A stretch of DNA of 35,606 nt from a bacterium (GCA_024228115.1 JAAETT010000242.1:1-35606); one strand, 5' to 3'; positions 14,912 to 23,046 are shown, counted from the stretch's first letter. Numbers and translations: made by a program. Notes: a model not told the origin generated them from the sequence alone.

Positions 14912-16102
14912 CTACGCGAAGCGCTTGAGCTCGCGCCGGGCGATCACCATCTTGTGGACCTCGTCCGGACCATCGGCGATGCGCAGCGCGCGTCCATGTC
15001 GCCACATGGCGGCTACCGGCGTGTCGTCGGTGACACCGAGGGCGCCCAGGCTCTGCATCACGCGGTCGAGGACGTTCATCATCATGTTCGGGACCACCAC
15101 CTTGATCATGGAGATCTCCTGGCGGGCCTGCTTCTTGCCGTACTTGTCCATCTTGTGAGCCGCATGGAGCGTCAACAGTCGCGCCTGGTCGATCTCCATC
15201 CGCGAGGTTGCCACGAACTCCTGGATGAACTGCTTGTCGCGGAGCAGGCCACCCGCGACCTCCCGGTTGTTGGCGTTGCGGCACATGATCTCGAAACCGC
15301 GTTCCGCCATGCCGATGGCGCGCATGCAGTGATGGATGCGGCCCGGGCCGAGCCGTGCCTGGGCGATCATGAATCCTGAGCCCGGCGGTCCGAGTACGTT
15401 CGTAGCGGGGACGCGGCAGTCTTCGTAGCGGATCTCGCAGTGGCCTCCGCCGCCGGTGTGCCCCATGACCGAAACCGGTCGGATGATCTCGAAGCCCGGG
15501 TTGTCCGTCGGCACGAGGATCTGGCTCATGCGCTCGTGCGGGGCTGCGTCGGCATCGGTCACCACCATGGCGATGGCAAAGGAGGCGCCGATGGCGCCCG
15601 AGGTGAACCATTTGTGTCCGTTGATCACGTAGTCGTCGCCGTCTCGCACGGCTCGGGCCTGGAGCTTGGTCGGGTCCGCCCCCGAGACCGCTGGCTCCGT
15701 CATCGAGAAGCAGGAACGGATCTCCCCCTCGAGCAGCGGCACGAGCCATTTCTCTTTTTGTTCCGGGGTGCCGAACTCGGCGAGGATCTCAGCGTTGCCG
15801 GTGTCCGGCGCCTGGCAGTTGAACACCCGAGCCGCGATGCCGCTGCGGCCCATGATCTCGCACAGCGGTGTGTACTCGAGGTTGGTGAGGCCGGCGCCCC
15901 ATTCGGCGTCCGGTAGGAAGAGGTTCCAGAGCCCGATCTCCTTTGCTTTCGCGCGAAGCTCCAGCATGATGCTCGGCTCTTCCTTGGGCTTCGCCTCTGC
16001 CTGCTCGGCGTACTCCCTCTCTGCGGGATAGACGTACTCGTCCATGAATCGGCAGAGCTGCTCTTCGATCGCCCTGGCCTTGTCCGAAAGTTCGAAATCC
16101 AT
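14912..16102 (-). CDS. Acyl-CoA dehydrogenase (ACAD10/11-like)
   Basis: The 396-residue FAD enzyme has normal family length. Visible family blocks are CFSMTEPAVSGADPT (FAD/substrate loop), GHKWFTSGAIGASFAIAMVV, the ending ADGPDEVHKMVIARRELKRF and an arginine/glycine-rich FAD-binding stretch. It oxidises an acyl-CoA to the 2,3-enoyl-CoA in the cytoplasm; the ADGPDEVH ending is typical of the ACAD10/11-like subgroup, which handles longer or branched acyl chains. The ATG at 16102 (MDFELSDKA) is preceded by GAGGAGAG and aligns with family starts. It is divergent from the outer-membrane protein gene at 16312; the 209 bp between them contain no gene. No electron-transfer partner is nearby. Confidence 0.92.
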   Translation of the reverse strand: MDFELSDKARAIEEQLCRFMDEYVYPAEREYAEQAEAKPKEEPSIMLELRAKAKEIGLWNLFLPDAEWGAGLTNLEYTPLCEIMGRSGIAARVFNCQAPDTGNAEILAEFGTPEQKEKWLVPLLEGEIRSCFSMTEPAVSGADPTKLQARAVRDGDDYVINGHKWFTSGAIGASFAIAMVVTDADAAPHERMSQILVPTDNPGFEIIRPVSVMGHTGGGGHCEIRYEDCRVPATNVLGPPGSGFMIAQARLGPGRIHHCMRAIGMAERGFEIMCRNANNREVAGGLLRDKQFIQEFVATSRMEIDQARLLTLHAAHKMDKYGKKQARQEISMIKVVVPNMMMNVLDRVMQSLGALGVTDDTPVAAMWRHGRALRIADGPDEVHKMVIARRELKRFA

Positions 16103-16311
16103 CGTCTCTCCTCGCGTTCGTTTTCCCGAAGCATGCTTCGAGCAGCCTGGTCGCACCGGAATGCACGACCGACGAGAGATGATACGGCGAGAGGGTCTTC
16201 CGATCGAGGGATTCTCGCCGAAATCGCAGGCTCCGCTGTGCTCCCTCGGCCGTGGCGATCCGCCTGCAGATCGACTTCTGATGGTCCCTTCTCCGGTGCT
16301 ACCGTCGCCTC

Positions 16312-16803
16312 ATGGAAAGACATCTCTCGCCTGCGGCCTGGGTCATCGTCATCGCCCTCGTTCTCTTGGCGGGCGTCGCTGGTGCCGAGGAGGGCGCGGC
16401 CCAGCACGGTGAGGAGGCGGAGAGCCTTCATCACCTGTCGGTCATCCTCGGCGCCACCGACAACGAGGAGGCGACGGGCTTCACCCTCGGCCTCGACTAC
16501 GAATATGAGTGGTCCGAGCGCGTCGGCTTCGGCGCGGTCCTCGAGAACGCCTTCGGTGACGTCGATGCACTGGTTTTCCTGGCGGTTGCCGATCTGCACC
16601 TCTGGCGGGGATTGACGCTGCAGACCGGCCCCGGCGTCGAGTTCATCCACGGAGGCCATGAGAGTGGCGAGCGGGAAGCAGTCTTCCGGCTGGGCCTCGT
16701 CTATGAGTTCGAGTTCGGTCAGTTCTTCGTCGCGCCGCAGGCCCACTACGACTTCACGCCTGGCGTCGACTCGTTGGTCGTGGGCGTGGGTATCGCCTTC
16801 TAA
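16312..16803 (+). CDS. Small outer-membrane beta-barrel protein
   Basis: The 163-residue protein has a signal peptide (WVIVIALVLLAGVAGA, cleavage near AGA-EE) and then alternating hydrophobic/polar strands: HHLSVILGA, FTLGLDYEYEW, VGFGAVLENAF, ALVFLAVADLHLW, LTLQTGPGVEF, VFRLGLVYEFEF, FFVAPQAHYDF and LVVGVGIAF. It ends in the aromatic C-terminal Phe that signals beta-barrel assembly. The size fits an eight-stranded barrel. It is a monocistronic gene between divergent and convergent neighbours. The short acidic/His stretch EEGAAQHGEEAESLHH follows the signal peptide. The function is unknown, but the location is well supported. Confidence 0.8.
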   Translation: MERHLSPAAWVIVIALVLLAGVAGAEEGAAQHGEEAESLHHLSVILGATDNEEATGFTLGLDYEYEWSERVGFGAVLENAFGDVDALVFLAVADLHLWRGLTLQTGPGVEFIHGGHESGEREAVFRLGLVYEFEFGQFFVAPQAHYDFTPGVDSLVVGVGIAF

Positions 16804-16943
16804 CAGCCCGCCTCGGACCGGTGGAGGGGGGAACCGGCGGCGGAGCGCCGAGCTCGCCCGCTTGCGCTGGTGAGTGCTCGTGGCTCCGGCCTCGCGCTGA
16901 GCCCCCGCGGCCCAGCCATGGCAAGAGGCCTTCGGAGCCCCGG

Positions 16944-17588
16944 CTACGCGACGCCCAGCAACTTCCTCGCGAGATCCACGCCGTCCTTCGCCTGCGCTCC
17001 CCAACCGTCGGCGCCTTCTCCGTCCGCCCACTTCTGGGACGTGACGGCGCCGCCGACGATCACCGGGTACTTGTCGCGTACGTCCATTTCCTTCAGGAGA
17101 CCGAGGAGCTCGGTGAACTTTTCCATCGCGGGAGCGAAGACGACCGAGACGGCGATCATGTCCGCGCCGGAATTCTCGGCGGCCTCGTAGAAATCCCAGG
17201 GCGCGTTCTTCTCGCCCATGTCGACGACCTCGAAGCCTCCGATCGAGAGCAGCGTACCCACCAGGTTCTTCCCGATGTTGTGCTGGCTGAGCATCGTGCC
17301 GAGGACGATCTTCTTGCCGGTCTTCTGCCCTCCGCCCTTGGGCAACGCCTCTTCGATCAGCGGGATGCAGGCCTTGGCGCAGACACCGGCGCGCACCAGG
17401 TCGAGCACGATCGCCTGCTTGGCCGCGAAGCGGTTGCCGACGTCGTTGAGCCCGTTCATCACTCCTTGCTCGAGGATGTCCATGGGGTTCAGGCCGGCGT
17501 CCAGCAGCTCGCGGGTCATCGCCTCGGCCTCGTCGGTCTTCGTCTGACTCACCAGCTCTCGTAGGTCTTCGATCGTGGACATCTTCAT
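16944..17588 (-). CDS. Corrinoid (cobalamin-binding) methyltransferase protein, MtmC/MttC-like
   Basis: The 214-residue protein has the two-domain layout of methyl-carrying corrinoid proteins: an N-terminal four-helix cap (residues 5-85, with VMNGLNDVGNRFAAKQAIV) and a Rossmann-like B12 domain. The axial-ligand motif is divergent. GTMLSQHNIGKNLVG (98-112) keeps the histidine (103), IGKN and downstream glycines, but the aspartate of DxHxxG is serine and the loop is one residue shorter than the usual GTVxGDxHDIGKN. Later B12-domain features, including VSVVFAPAM and VIVGGAVTSQ, are present. Its start lies 11 bp downstream of the stop of the MtmB homologue. It should shuttle the methyl group from that enzyme. 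Confidence 0.9.
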   Translation of the reverse strand: MKMSTIEDLRELVSQTKTDEAEAMTRELLDAGLNPMDILEQGVMNGLNDVGNRFAAKQAIVLDLVRAGVCAKACIPLIEEALPKGGGQKTGKKIVLGTMLSQHNIGKNLVGTLLSIGGFEVVDMGEKNAPWDFYEAAENSGADMIAVSVVFAPAMEKFTELLGLLKEMDVRDKYPVIVGGAVTSQKWADGEGADGWGAQAKDGVDLARKLLGVA

Positions 17589-17599
17589 GTTTCTCCTGC

Positions 17600-18955
17600 T
17601 CAGTGGGTCCAGGTCGGGTAGTCGAGGCCCAGATCCTGGAAGATCCGCGTGAACTTCCGATAGTGCTCGACCAGCTCGGGCGCGGGGTTCAGGGTCTTCG
17701 GGTCGTAGAGCTTGCTGAAGTGCATCGGGGACGGATCCGGGCTTTTCTCTGCTGCATTGATCCTCTTGAGCAGCTCGACCCCCTCCTTCGGCGACAGCCC
17801 GGCGGCGGCCCGCGCCATCTCACCGGCCCAGCGAGATTCGAACCCGGTCGAGCCACCCGCCAACCAGAGGCCTTCCATGCCCGAGATGGACCCGCCGATG
17901 CACGCTGCCGCGGTCGCGTACCAGGACGTATCCGAAAGCGCCCCGGCCGGGTTCCCCATACTGCCAAAGGAGAGCCACGGCAGCTTCAGGTTCCGATCGG
18001 CTGCGAGCGCGGCGGCCGTGTTGCAGCAACTGATGTCGTTGCCGATGTAGGTGCCGTGCACCGAGACCGACATGGCCTGGGTGAGCGCGCCGCCGGAATA
18101 GGCCAGCATGCCCAGCGTGTGGGCGATGATCTCCATCGCGCCTTGCTCAGGCCCGGTGAGATAGGCGTAGAGCGCAGGCGAGCAGCTCATCCAGGGCTCG
18201 ATGCCGTGCTGCTCGGCGAAGAACGCGAGGTTGAGCCGGTCGTAATCGATCCGCATGTCCTGGATGATCTGGACGGGCAGCGTGCAGTTGCGCCTGTTGT
18301 AGAGCCCTGATCCGAAGGCGCTCATCAAAGTGAGTGGGGTGGTCGCGCTCATCGGGATGCCCAGGAAGAGGCCAGGCTTTCCCGCCCATGTCGCCGCGTC
18401 GTTGATGATCCGGGCCTCTGTCAGGCACACCAGCGTCTGCGACGGTGAGTCTGCGATGTTCTTGAAGTCGCCGACGGCGTAGAGGGGGATCGGGATCACG
18501 CCGTCGCAGGTAGGCTCCTGCATGACGGTCAGGGCGTAGTTGCGGTAAAGCTCGGTGTCCGTCGTCAGCGCACCGGCCGGGAAGAAGGTGTAGAGGCGTT
18601 TCTCGTCGCCGGGCGATCTGGGCGTGAGCGTGATCTCCTGCCGGTCGAAGCCGAGGGTGATCTCGTGCCGCGCCGTGGCGATCACCCCCTCGATCTCGTC
18701 CTCGGTGTACTTGACGATGCGTCGTGTGTTCTTGCAGTAGAGGCCGACCTCGAGCAGGAGTTCCTTTCCGGCCTGGAAGACCGCGTCCGCCATGTCGGGG
18801 TCGATCATCGCGGGCTCGTCGGGATCGAACTCGAGCTTGTACTTCGCCTGCAGGTCGGCGAGCACGTTGGGGAAGAACTCTGTCTCGAACTTGTCTTCCG
18901 CCATGAGCGGACCCGTGGTGGTGCGTTGAATGGTCTCCCACAGAAGCTTGCCCAT
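17600..18955 (-). CDS. MtmB-family (monomethylamine methyltransferase-like) protein without pyrrolysine
   Basis: The 451-residue protein is close to the 458 residues of archaeal MtmB and aligns from its start. KELLLEVGLYCKNTRRIVKY followed by TEDEIEGVI (64-92) corresponds to the MtmB block EMLLECGIYCTDTHRIVKYTE. EMARAAAGLSPKEGVELL matches the late EVARATAG block. In MtmB, in-frame UAG encodes pyrrolysine in AGRPGMGV-Pyl-GPE; here the segment is AGKPGLFLGIP (191-201), with glycine 199 at that position and no in-frame TAG. This is therefore a non-pyrrolysine member, comparable to MtgB-type members of the separate MttB family. It probably demethylates a different N-methyl or other methylated compound. 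The ATG at 18955 follows GGAGGGACC. It is the third gene of the TetR-MtrA/ThyA-MtmB-corrinoid operon. Confidence 0.88.
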   Translation of the reverse strand: MGKLLWETIQRTTTGPLMAEDKFETEFFPNVLADLQAKYKLEFDPDEPAMIDPDMADAVFQAGKELLLEVGLYCKNTRRIVKYTEDEIEGVIATARHEITLGFDRQEITLTPRSPGDEKRLYTFFPAGALTTDTELYRNYALTVMQEPTCDGVIPIPLYAVGDFKNIADSPSQTLVCLTEARIINDAATWAGKPGLFLGIPMSATTPLTLMSAFGSGLYNRRNCTLPVQIIQDMRIDYDRLNLAFFAEQHGIEPWMSCSPALYAYLTGPEQGAMEIIAHTLGMLAYSGGALTQAMSVSVHGTYIGNDISCCNTAAALAADRNLKLPWLSFGSMGNPAGALSDTSWYATAAACIGGSISGMEGLWLAGGSTGFESRWAGEMARAAAGLSPKEGVELLKRINAAEKSPDPSPMHFSKLYDPKTLNPAPELVEHYRKFTRIFQDLGLDYPTWTH

Positions 18956-19029
18956 GGTCCCTCCTCTCGGATGTGGCGCGCAGCAAGGGCACGCAGCCCG
19001 TATATGTCGATACGTCTTGGTGAAGGCGC

Positions 19030-20466
19030 TCAGCCCTGCAGATAACACTCGCGTTCTTGCATGGCGCGTAGCAGCGATGCGCACTCCTGGCCCACGTACC
19101 GCATGTGCTGCGGCAGCAGCCACGGCATGGCGTCAATGATGTACCAGGAGAGGTCGATGGGGCTGTCGAACGCGTCTTCCCAGAAGATCGTGCCGGCGTC
19201 GTGGTCGAGCAGCATGCCCCGGGCCTGTCCGCCGTCATTGCCGAAGAGGAAGACCCCCGAGTGGTCCACCTGAAGCGGCAGCGGCCGCCGGAACGACTCG
19301 GCTAGCACGCGTTCCGCGCGCTGCCAATCGCGCTCGTAGAGGTGCGCGGCGTGCACGATGAAGGTGGCCGCGCCCGGCTCGAGCTCGAGCCGCTTCGCGA
19401 CGTCATGCTGCAGGCGGATCAACGCCATCGCCTCCAGCGGCCAGTCGCTGTAGACATCGGCGCTGCGCAACACGAAGGAGCCGTAGAGGCTCTGGTCGAC
19501 CACATTGAAGGTGGCGGAGATCGCGTTGGGCGCGAAAGTTGAATTCACCAGGTCACCCGGCTCGTGGATCACAATGGTGGCGGACTGCGCATCGAGCGAT
19601 TGTTTCAGACGGTCGCAGACGATCTCGATCTGATCCCGTCCCTCACGCGCGCGCAACCGCCCACCGTAATCGTTGCGGGCGACGTCATCCGAAGAACCCG
19701 GGGCGTCGAAGCGCTCGTAGTAGCGCTCGAAGTCCTCGGCGCCGAAATCGAAGAAGGAGGGAAAGTCCTCCGGCTGCGCGACGTCCACCTCGAGATCCTC
19801 CGCGATGACCGGCAGGCCCACCGTCACGACGACGTTCAGGGCCTCGGCCAGCCGCTCGCCCTCGGCCGTCTGCTTCTCGCCCCCGATCCGCAAGCAGAGA
19901 TTGAGGAGCTGGAGCCAGCTGTCGCCCAGGTCATTGGCGTAGAGCGGGAACGAGGTCCTTCGCGAGAGGAACACCTTCCGGCTCGGGATCTCCGGGTCGG
20001 GGAGCAGCTGCGGCTTCCTCTCCGGCGCCAGAAGCGGGAGCCCCTGGATCCCCTCGCCCAGGCCGGGCAGCGATCGGCCGCGCCAGTCCAGCAGCTTCAC
20101 GTCGCGCCGCAGCGTATCCACCGCATCCGCGTCGATCTCCTCGCAGAGCCGCCCTCGACCGCCCGCGATGGCACCTTCGGCGTCGAGCCCGTCCTGCCAG
20201 AGCGCCAGCAACGCCTCTCCCGCGATCCTGAGATCGTCGCCGCAGAGGACGAGATGGCGAATGTTGGGATGCAGGTGGAGCCCTCGCAGCAGCCACTCCA
20301 GGTCCGATCGGGATTCCAGTGGCGCGACGAACGCGACTCGCTGCTCGTCGAGCGCCTGGAGCATCGGGGCGCGGTCCGCGAATGCGCCGCAGAGGACGAG
20401 GTCGCCTGCCTCGACGTTGGCGAGCTCGAGCTTCTTCAGATGATCCGACTGCCAGGTATGTACCAT
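19030..20466 (-). CDS. MtrA-like (DUF4346) / thymidylate-synthase-like fusion protein
   Basis: The protein has 478 residues. Residues 20-130 resemble MtrA of tetrahydromethanopterin S-methyltransferase and DUF4346: LVLCGAF, VAPLESRSDLEWLLRGLHLH, PNIRHLVLCGDD, GEALLALWQDGLD, DTLRRDVKLLDWRG. The MtrA axial histidine motif GHxxGQ appears as RIAGE, without histidine. Residues 205-385 look like thymidylate synthase: NDYGGRL, LRSADVYSDWPLEAM (the QRSxDxxLG block) and HAAHLYERD (the HxY block). The catalytic PC motif is replaced by APNAISATFNV (312-322), so no cysteine nucleophile is present. The ATG at 20466 follows CGGAGAATCGAA. The inferred role is transfer of a methyl group between corrinoid and a folate held by the ThyA-like domain. 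Confidence 0.78.
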   Translation of the reverse strand: MVHTWQSDHLKKLELANVEAGDLVLCGAFADRAPMLQALDEQRVAFVAPLESRSDLEWLLRGLHLHPNIRHLVLCGDDLRIAGEALLALWQDGLDAEGAIAGGRGRLCEEIDADAVDTLRRDVKLLDWRGRSLPGLGEGIQGLPLLAPERKPQLLPDPEIPSRKVFLSRRTSFPLYANDLGDSWLQLLNLCLRIGGEKQTAEGERLAEALNVVVTVGLPVIAEDLEVDVAQPEDFPSFFDFGAEDFERYYERFDAPGSSDDVARNDYGGRLRAREGRDQIEIVCDRLKQSLDAQSATIVIHEPGDLVNSTFAPNAISATFNVVDQSLYGSFVLRSADVYSDWPLEAMALIRLQHDVAKRLELEPGAATFIVHAAHLYERDWQRAERVLAESFRRPLPLQVDHSGVFLFGNDGGQARGMLLDHDAGTIFWEDAFDSPIDLSWYIIDAMPWLLPQHMRYVGQECASLLRAMQERECYLQG

Positions 20467-20498
20467 TTCGATTCTCCGGACGGAGGGTTCGGCCCCGC

Positions 20499-21158
20499 CT
20501 ACGAAGCGGGTTTGCAGAATGCCCGAATGAACTGACGCTGGAGCCGATCGAGGACTTCGTCGTGGGGCGCCGTCATGCCCTGCTCGACCCAATGGATGAG
20601 CTCGACCTGCTTGAGCGCGAGCATCTTTCGCACCAGCAGCTCGGGGTCCTCGTCGACGTAGATGCCCTCGGCGACGCCGCGCTCGAAGAGACCGCGCGGA
20701 ACCGAGGCGCCCTCGTCCCAGAGCGCGGCACCGCCGGGAAACGCCGCGAAGTCGGACGCCCAGCCGAAGCCGGCCCGGCAGCACATGCGCAGAAAGTCCG
20801 GCCGTTCGAGGAAGTACTCCGCACCGAGCCGCACGACAGCGAGGTGGCTCGCGAGGGTGTCCTGCTCGGAGTCACGCGCTGCGCGGATACAGTCCATGAA
20901 CTCGCGCATCCGCCTGGCGTGGATTCCGGCGACCAGGGATGCCTTGCCTTCGATCACGCCATACAGGGTCCCGAGCGAGATGCCGGCCTTGGCTGCGATC
21001 TCGTTCATGCGGGAGCCGTCGGCGCCCTTCTCGGCGAAGACCCGCTCCGCGGCCTCGATGATGGCCCGGCGGTAGATGGATTGGCGCTCCTCCTTCACCC
21101 GTCGCCGCAGGGAAGGGGGGCCGCTGGTCGCTGATGTCCGGGAATCGGCTTTCGCCAT
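20499..21158 (-). CDS. TetR-family regulator of the corrinoid methyltransferase operon
   Basis: The 219-residue protein has a TetR helix-turn-helix at about residues 26-75: RAIIEAAERVFAEKGADGSR followed by MNEIAAKAGISLGTLYGVIE. The usual YxYFxSK motif reads LYGVIEGKASL, still TetR-like. The C-terminal domain is helical with an aromatic pocket (FGWASDFAAFPGG). It is the first gene of the minus-strand operon and starts 33 bp upstream of the MtrA/ThyA gene. The inverted repeat at 21171-21194, just upstream of its ATG, is the likely operator, so it should control itself and the methyl-transfer genes, possibly in response to their substrate. Confidence 0.88.
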   Translation of the reverse strand: MAKADSRTSATSGPPSLRRRVKEERQSIYRRAIIEAAERVFAEKGADGSRMNEIAAKAGISLGTLYGVIEGKASLVAGIHARRMREFMDCIRAARDSEQDTLASHLAVVRLGAEYFLERPDFLRMCCRAGFGWASDFAAFPGGAALWDEGASVPRGLFERGVAEGIYVDEDPELLVRKMLALKQVELIHWVEQGMTAPHDEVLDRLQRQFIRAFCKPAS

Positions 21159-21170
21159 AATTGGGTAATG

Positions 21171-21194
21171 GATATTCTAGAAAAGCAGAATATC
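21171..21194. promoter_or_regulatory. Putative operator of the TetR/methyltransferase operon
   Basis: GATATTCT (21171-21178) and AGAATATC (21187-21194) are perfect 8-bp inverted repeats separated by 8 bp, in an AT-rich patch within GC-rich DNA. The site lies 13 bp upstream of the TetR ATG at 21158, where repressor binding would block transcription of the operon. Confidence 0.6.
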
Positions 21195-21284
21195 GATTTC
21201 AACTGCCTTTCTGGCGGCGAGCCGAGAAAGACCGAGCGTGGCCGGTCCCGGGCCCCTGCGATCTGGGCGGCGGGCTACCGAGCG

Positions 21285-21380
21285 CGAAGGGGGGTAGAGC
21301 CAGCCGCGGCCGAAGTCGATGCCGAGCTCCTCGAGCGTGTCGAGGCTCTCGCCGATCACCCGCGCCGCGTTCTGCCTTGC
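21285..21380 (-). pseudogene. Remnant resembling an EAL-domain C-terminus
   Basis: Reading leftward from about 21380, the frame gives ARQNAARVIGESLDTLEELG then IDFGRGWLYPP, with almost every third position G or C. This resembles the end of EAL phosphodiesterases (LxELGVDYGQGWLxGxP). The stretch is too short to be a gene, has no plausible start and loses the family pattern after WLYPP. It is most likely a decayed fragment lying between the TetR gene and the repeat-tailed protein. The family call is tentative. Confidence 0.3.
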
Positions 21381-21381
21381 C

Positions 21382-23046
21382 CTATGACTTCGTACCGCGC
21401 CTGCGTTCGGCCTTCGGCTTCACCCTGGCGTTGCGCCTGCGTTCGTTCTTGGGCTTCGCCTTGGCGTTGCGCCTGCGTTCGGTCTTGGGCTTCGCCTTTG
21501 CGTTGCGCCTTCGCTCGGTCTTGGGCTTCGCCTTGGCGTTGCGCCTGCGTTCGGTCTTGGGCTTCGCCTTTGCGTTGCGCCTTCGCTCGGTCCTGGGCTT
21601 CGCCTTGGCGGTGCGCCTGCGTTCGGTCTTGGGCTTCGCCTTGGCGTTGCGCCTTCGCTCGGCCCTGGGCTTCGCGTTCGCAATCCTCTTGCGGTCGGCC
21701 CTGGGCTGGCGACGCTCGACATGGCGGCCGGGGCGATGTCTCCGCGAGTCGTCGAGGCCTAGCCGGGCATGACGGCGGCGTGTGCCATTTCGCACGTGCG
21801 AGCGCTTGACGCGCTGGCGGTCACTACCCCGGTGGATCTCACGTCGTGAGTCGTGGGACCGGCCTGCCCGGTAGTGGTGGGCGTGATGTGCGCGCCGGAC
21901 CGGCTTCGTGTGGTGAACGTGCCGGACGCGGTGGTGATGCGGGTAGCTGCGCACGTAGTGGTGGTGTGGTTGTCGCACACGCAACCAGTAAAGGAAGGGG
22001 AAGGAGGGGGCCGAGAACACGACCAGCGAATGTCCACGGCTGTAGTGGAAGCCGAGGTGGCCCCAATGCGAGCGCGGATACCACAGCGTGTGTGCATGGG
22101 CCGCGGGCACGAAGACGCCGACCCTGAAAGCCGGATAGCCGTACCAGTAAGGGTAGGGCCGCACGTGTGAGAGGTGCGTTCGGCCGTCTGCGTAGCCGTG
22201 CTCGTACCCGTCGTCGTAGCCGCCATCGTATGCGTCCTGGCGGGCGCCGCTCTCCTCCTCCCAGGCGGCCGCTGTCTCGACCACCTGCTCGCGCAGTCCC
22301 TCGTCCTCCTGAATCGCCTCGGACCACTCGTCGCGCTCGAGCTCATCAGCTGCTGCGACCTTCACCGAGAGATCCGCCAGCCACGTGCGAAGTTCCTCGG
22401 GCTCGCGCTCGTAGGCCTCACCGAGGGCCACCGTGAGTTCCAGGTTCTCTGCGAGGACGCTCAGCAACGCCGGCTCGCTGGCCACGTTCTCGAGAGCCTC
22501 GGCGAGCTCTGGCTCGACATCGTCCAGCACATCGCCGAATGCCGCGTGGGTCTCCTGCTGCAACGCATCGATCTTCTCGAGTGTCTTGGGCGAGTTCCGA
22601 ACCGCACGCAACGCGGCTTCTTTCACGCCGGCCGGGGTGTCGGCCAGGATCTCCTCGAGGTCCTCGGGGACGTTGCCCTCGACGATGGCTTCGACGACCT
22701 CGGGGTAACGGACCATCTCCCAGAGGTCGGCGCGCTCCGCGTCGTCGTGTCCCTCGAGGATCTCTTCGAAGCCGCGGCTGGTCCACGCCCGGATGCCTTC
22801 GATCCGCACGATGAGTTCGGGCTGCGACGCGACACGCATGGCGGATTCGCGCAGCGCCTCGGGATGCCGCGCGATGGCCTCGAGGGCCTCGCGTTCCGAC
22901 CCGTCGTGCGGGACGTCCGCCCAACTGGAAGTGGCGCCCTCGGGAACCGCGCCGGCCGAAACGGCCCATGCGATGCTGGCCAGGGCACAGCATGCCAGTC
23001 TGAAGGGAATTGAAAGGACTCGTTGCCTGTTTCGAGTTCGAGGCAT
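21382..23046 (-). CDS. Exported His-rich protein with histone-H1-like Lys/Arg repeat tail
   Basis: The 554-residue protein has four parts. A signal peptide (LACCALASIAWAVSAGA) is followed by an acidic helical domain (about 35-290) rich in E and D, with repeated EALE/ALE motifs. A Tyr/Gly/His-rich middle (DGGYDDGYEHGYADG, then VRPYPYWYGYP) leads to a hydrophobic stretch (SLVVFSAPSFPFLYWL) and a histidine-rich block around residues 365-395. A very basic tail from about 450 contains eight 12-residue units of the type ERRRNAKAKPKT. The ATG at 23046 has GGAGGAG upstream. The acidic head and basic tail in one exported protein suggest binding to a polyanion, or metal binding by the histidines; both are inference. 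No family was recognised. Confidence 0.75.
   Translation of the reverse strand: MPRTRNRQRVLSIPFRLACCALASIAWAVSAGAVPEGATSSWADVPHDGSEREALEAIARHPEALRESAMRVASQPELIVRIEGIRAWTSRGFEEILEGHDDAERADLWEMVRYPEVVEAIVEGNVPEDLEEILADTPAGVKEAALRAVRNSPKTLEKIDALQQETHAAFGDVLDDVEPELAEALENVASEPALLSVLAENLELTVALGEAYEREPEELRTWLADLSVKVAAADELERDEWSEAIQEDEGLREQVVETAAAWEEESGARQDAYDGGYDDGYEHGYADGRTHLSHVRPYPYWYGYPAFRVGVFVPAAHAHTLWYPRSHWGHLGFHYSRGHSLVVFSAPSFPFLYWLRVRQPHHHYVRSYPHHHRVRHVHHTKPVRRAHHAHHYRAGRSHDSRREIHRGSDRQRVKRSHVRNGTRRRHARLGLDDSRRHRPGRHVERRQPRADRKRIANAKPRAERRRNAKAKPKTERRRTAKAKPRTERRRNAKAKPKTERRRNAKAKPKTERRRNAKAKPKTERRRNAKAKPKNERRRNARVKPKAERRRGTKS
21412..21699 (-). repeat. 36-bp tandem repeat encoding ERRRNAKAKPKT units
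   Basis: Eight consecutive 36-bp units encode the C-terminal basic tail. Four consecutive inner units have identical protein sequence (TERRRNAKAKPK) and the outer ones are diverged (ADRKRIANAKPR, NERRRNARVKPK), as expected from recent amplification in the centre of the array. The copy number may vary between strains. Confidence 0.85.

Noticed and set aside
16881-16941. GGCTCCGGCCTC and GAGGCCTTCGGAGCC as a terminator between convergent genes
   Set aside because: The pairing needs an internal bulge and a long loop, and no T-run follows.
21413-21809. Plus-strand frames across the 36-bp repeats at 21412-21699
   Set aside because: They are antisense shadows of the repeat tail; the minus-strand gene has a signal peptide, ribosome site and coherent domains.
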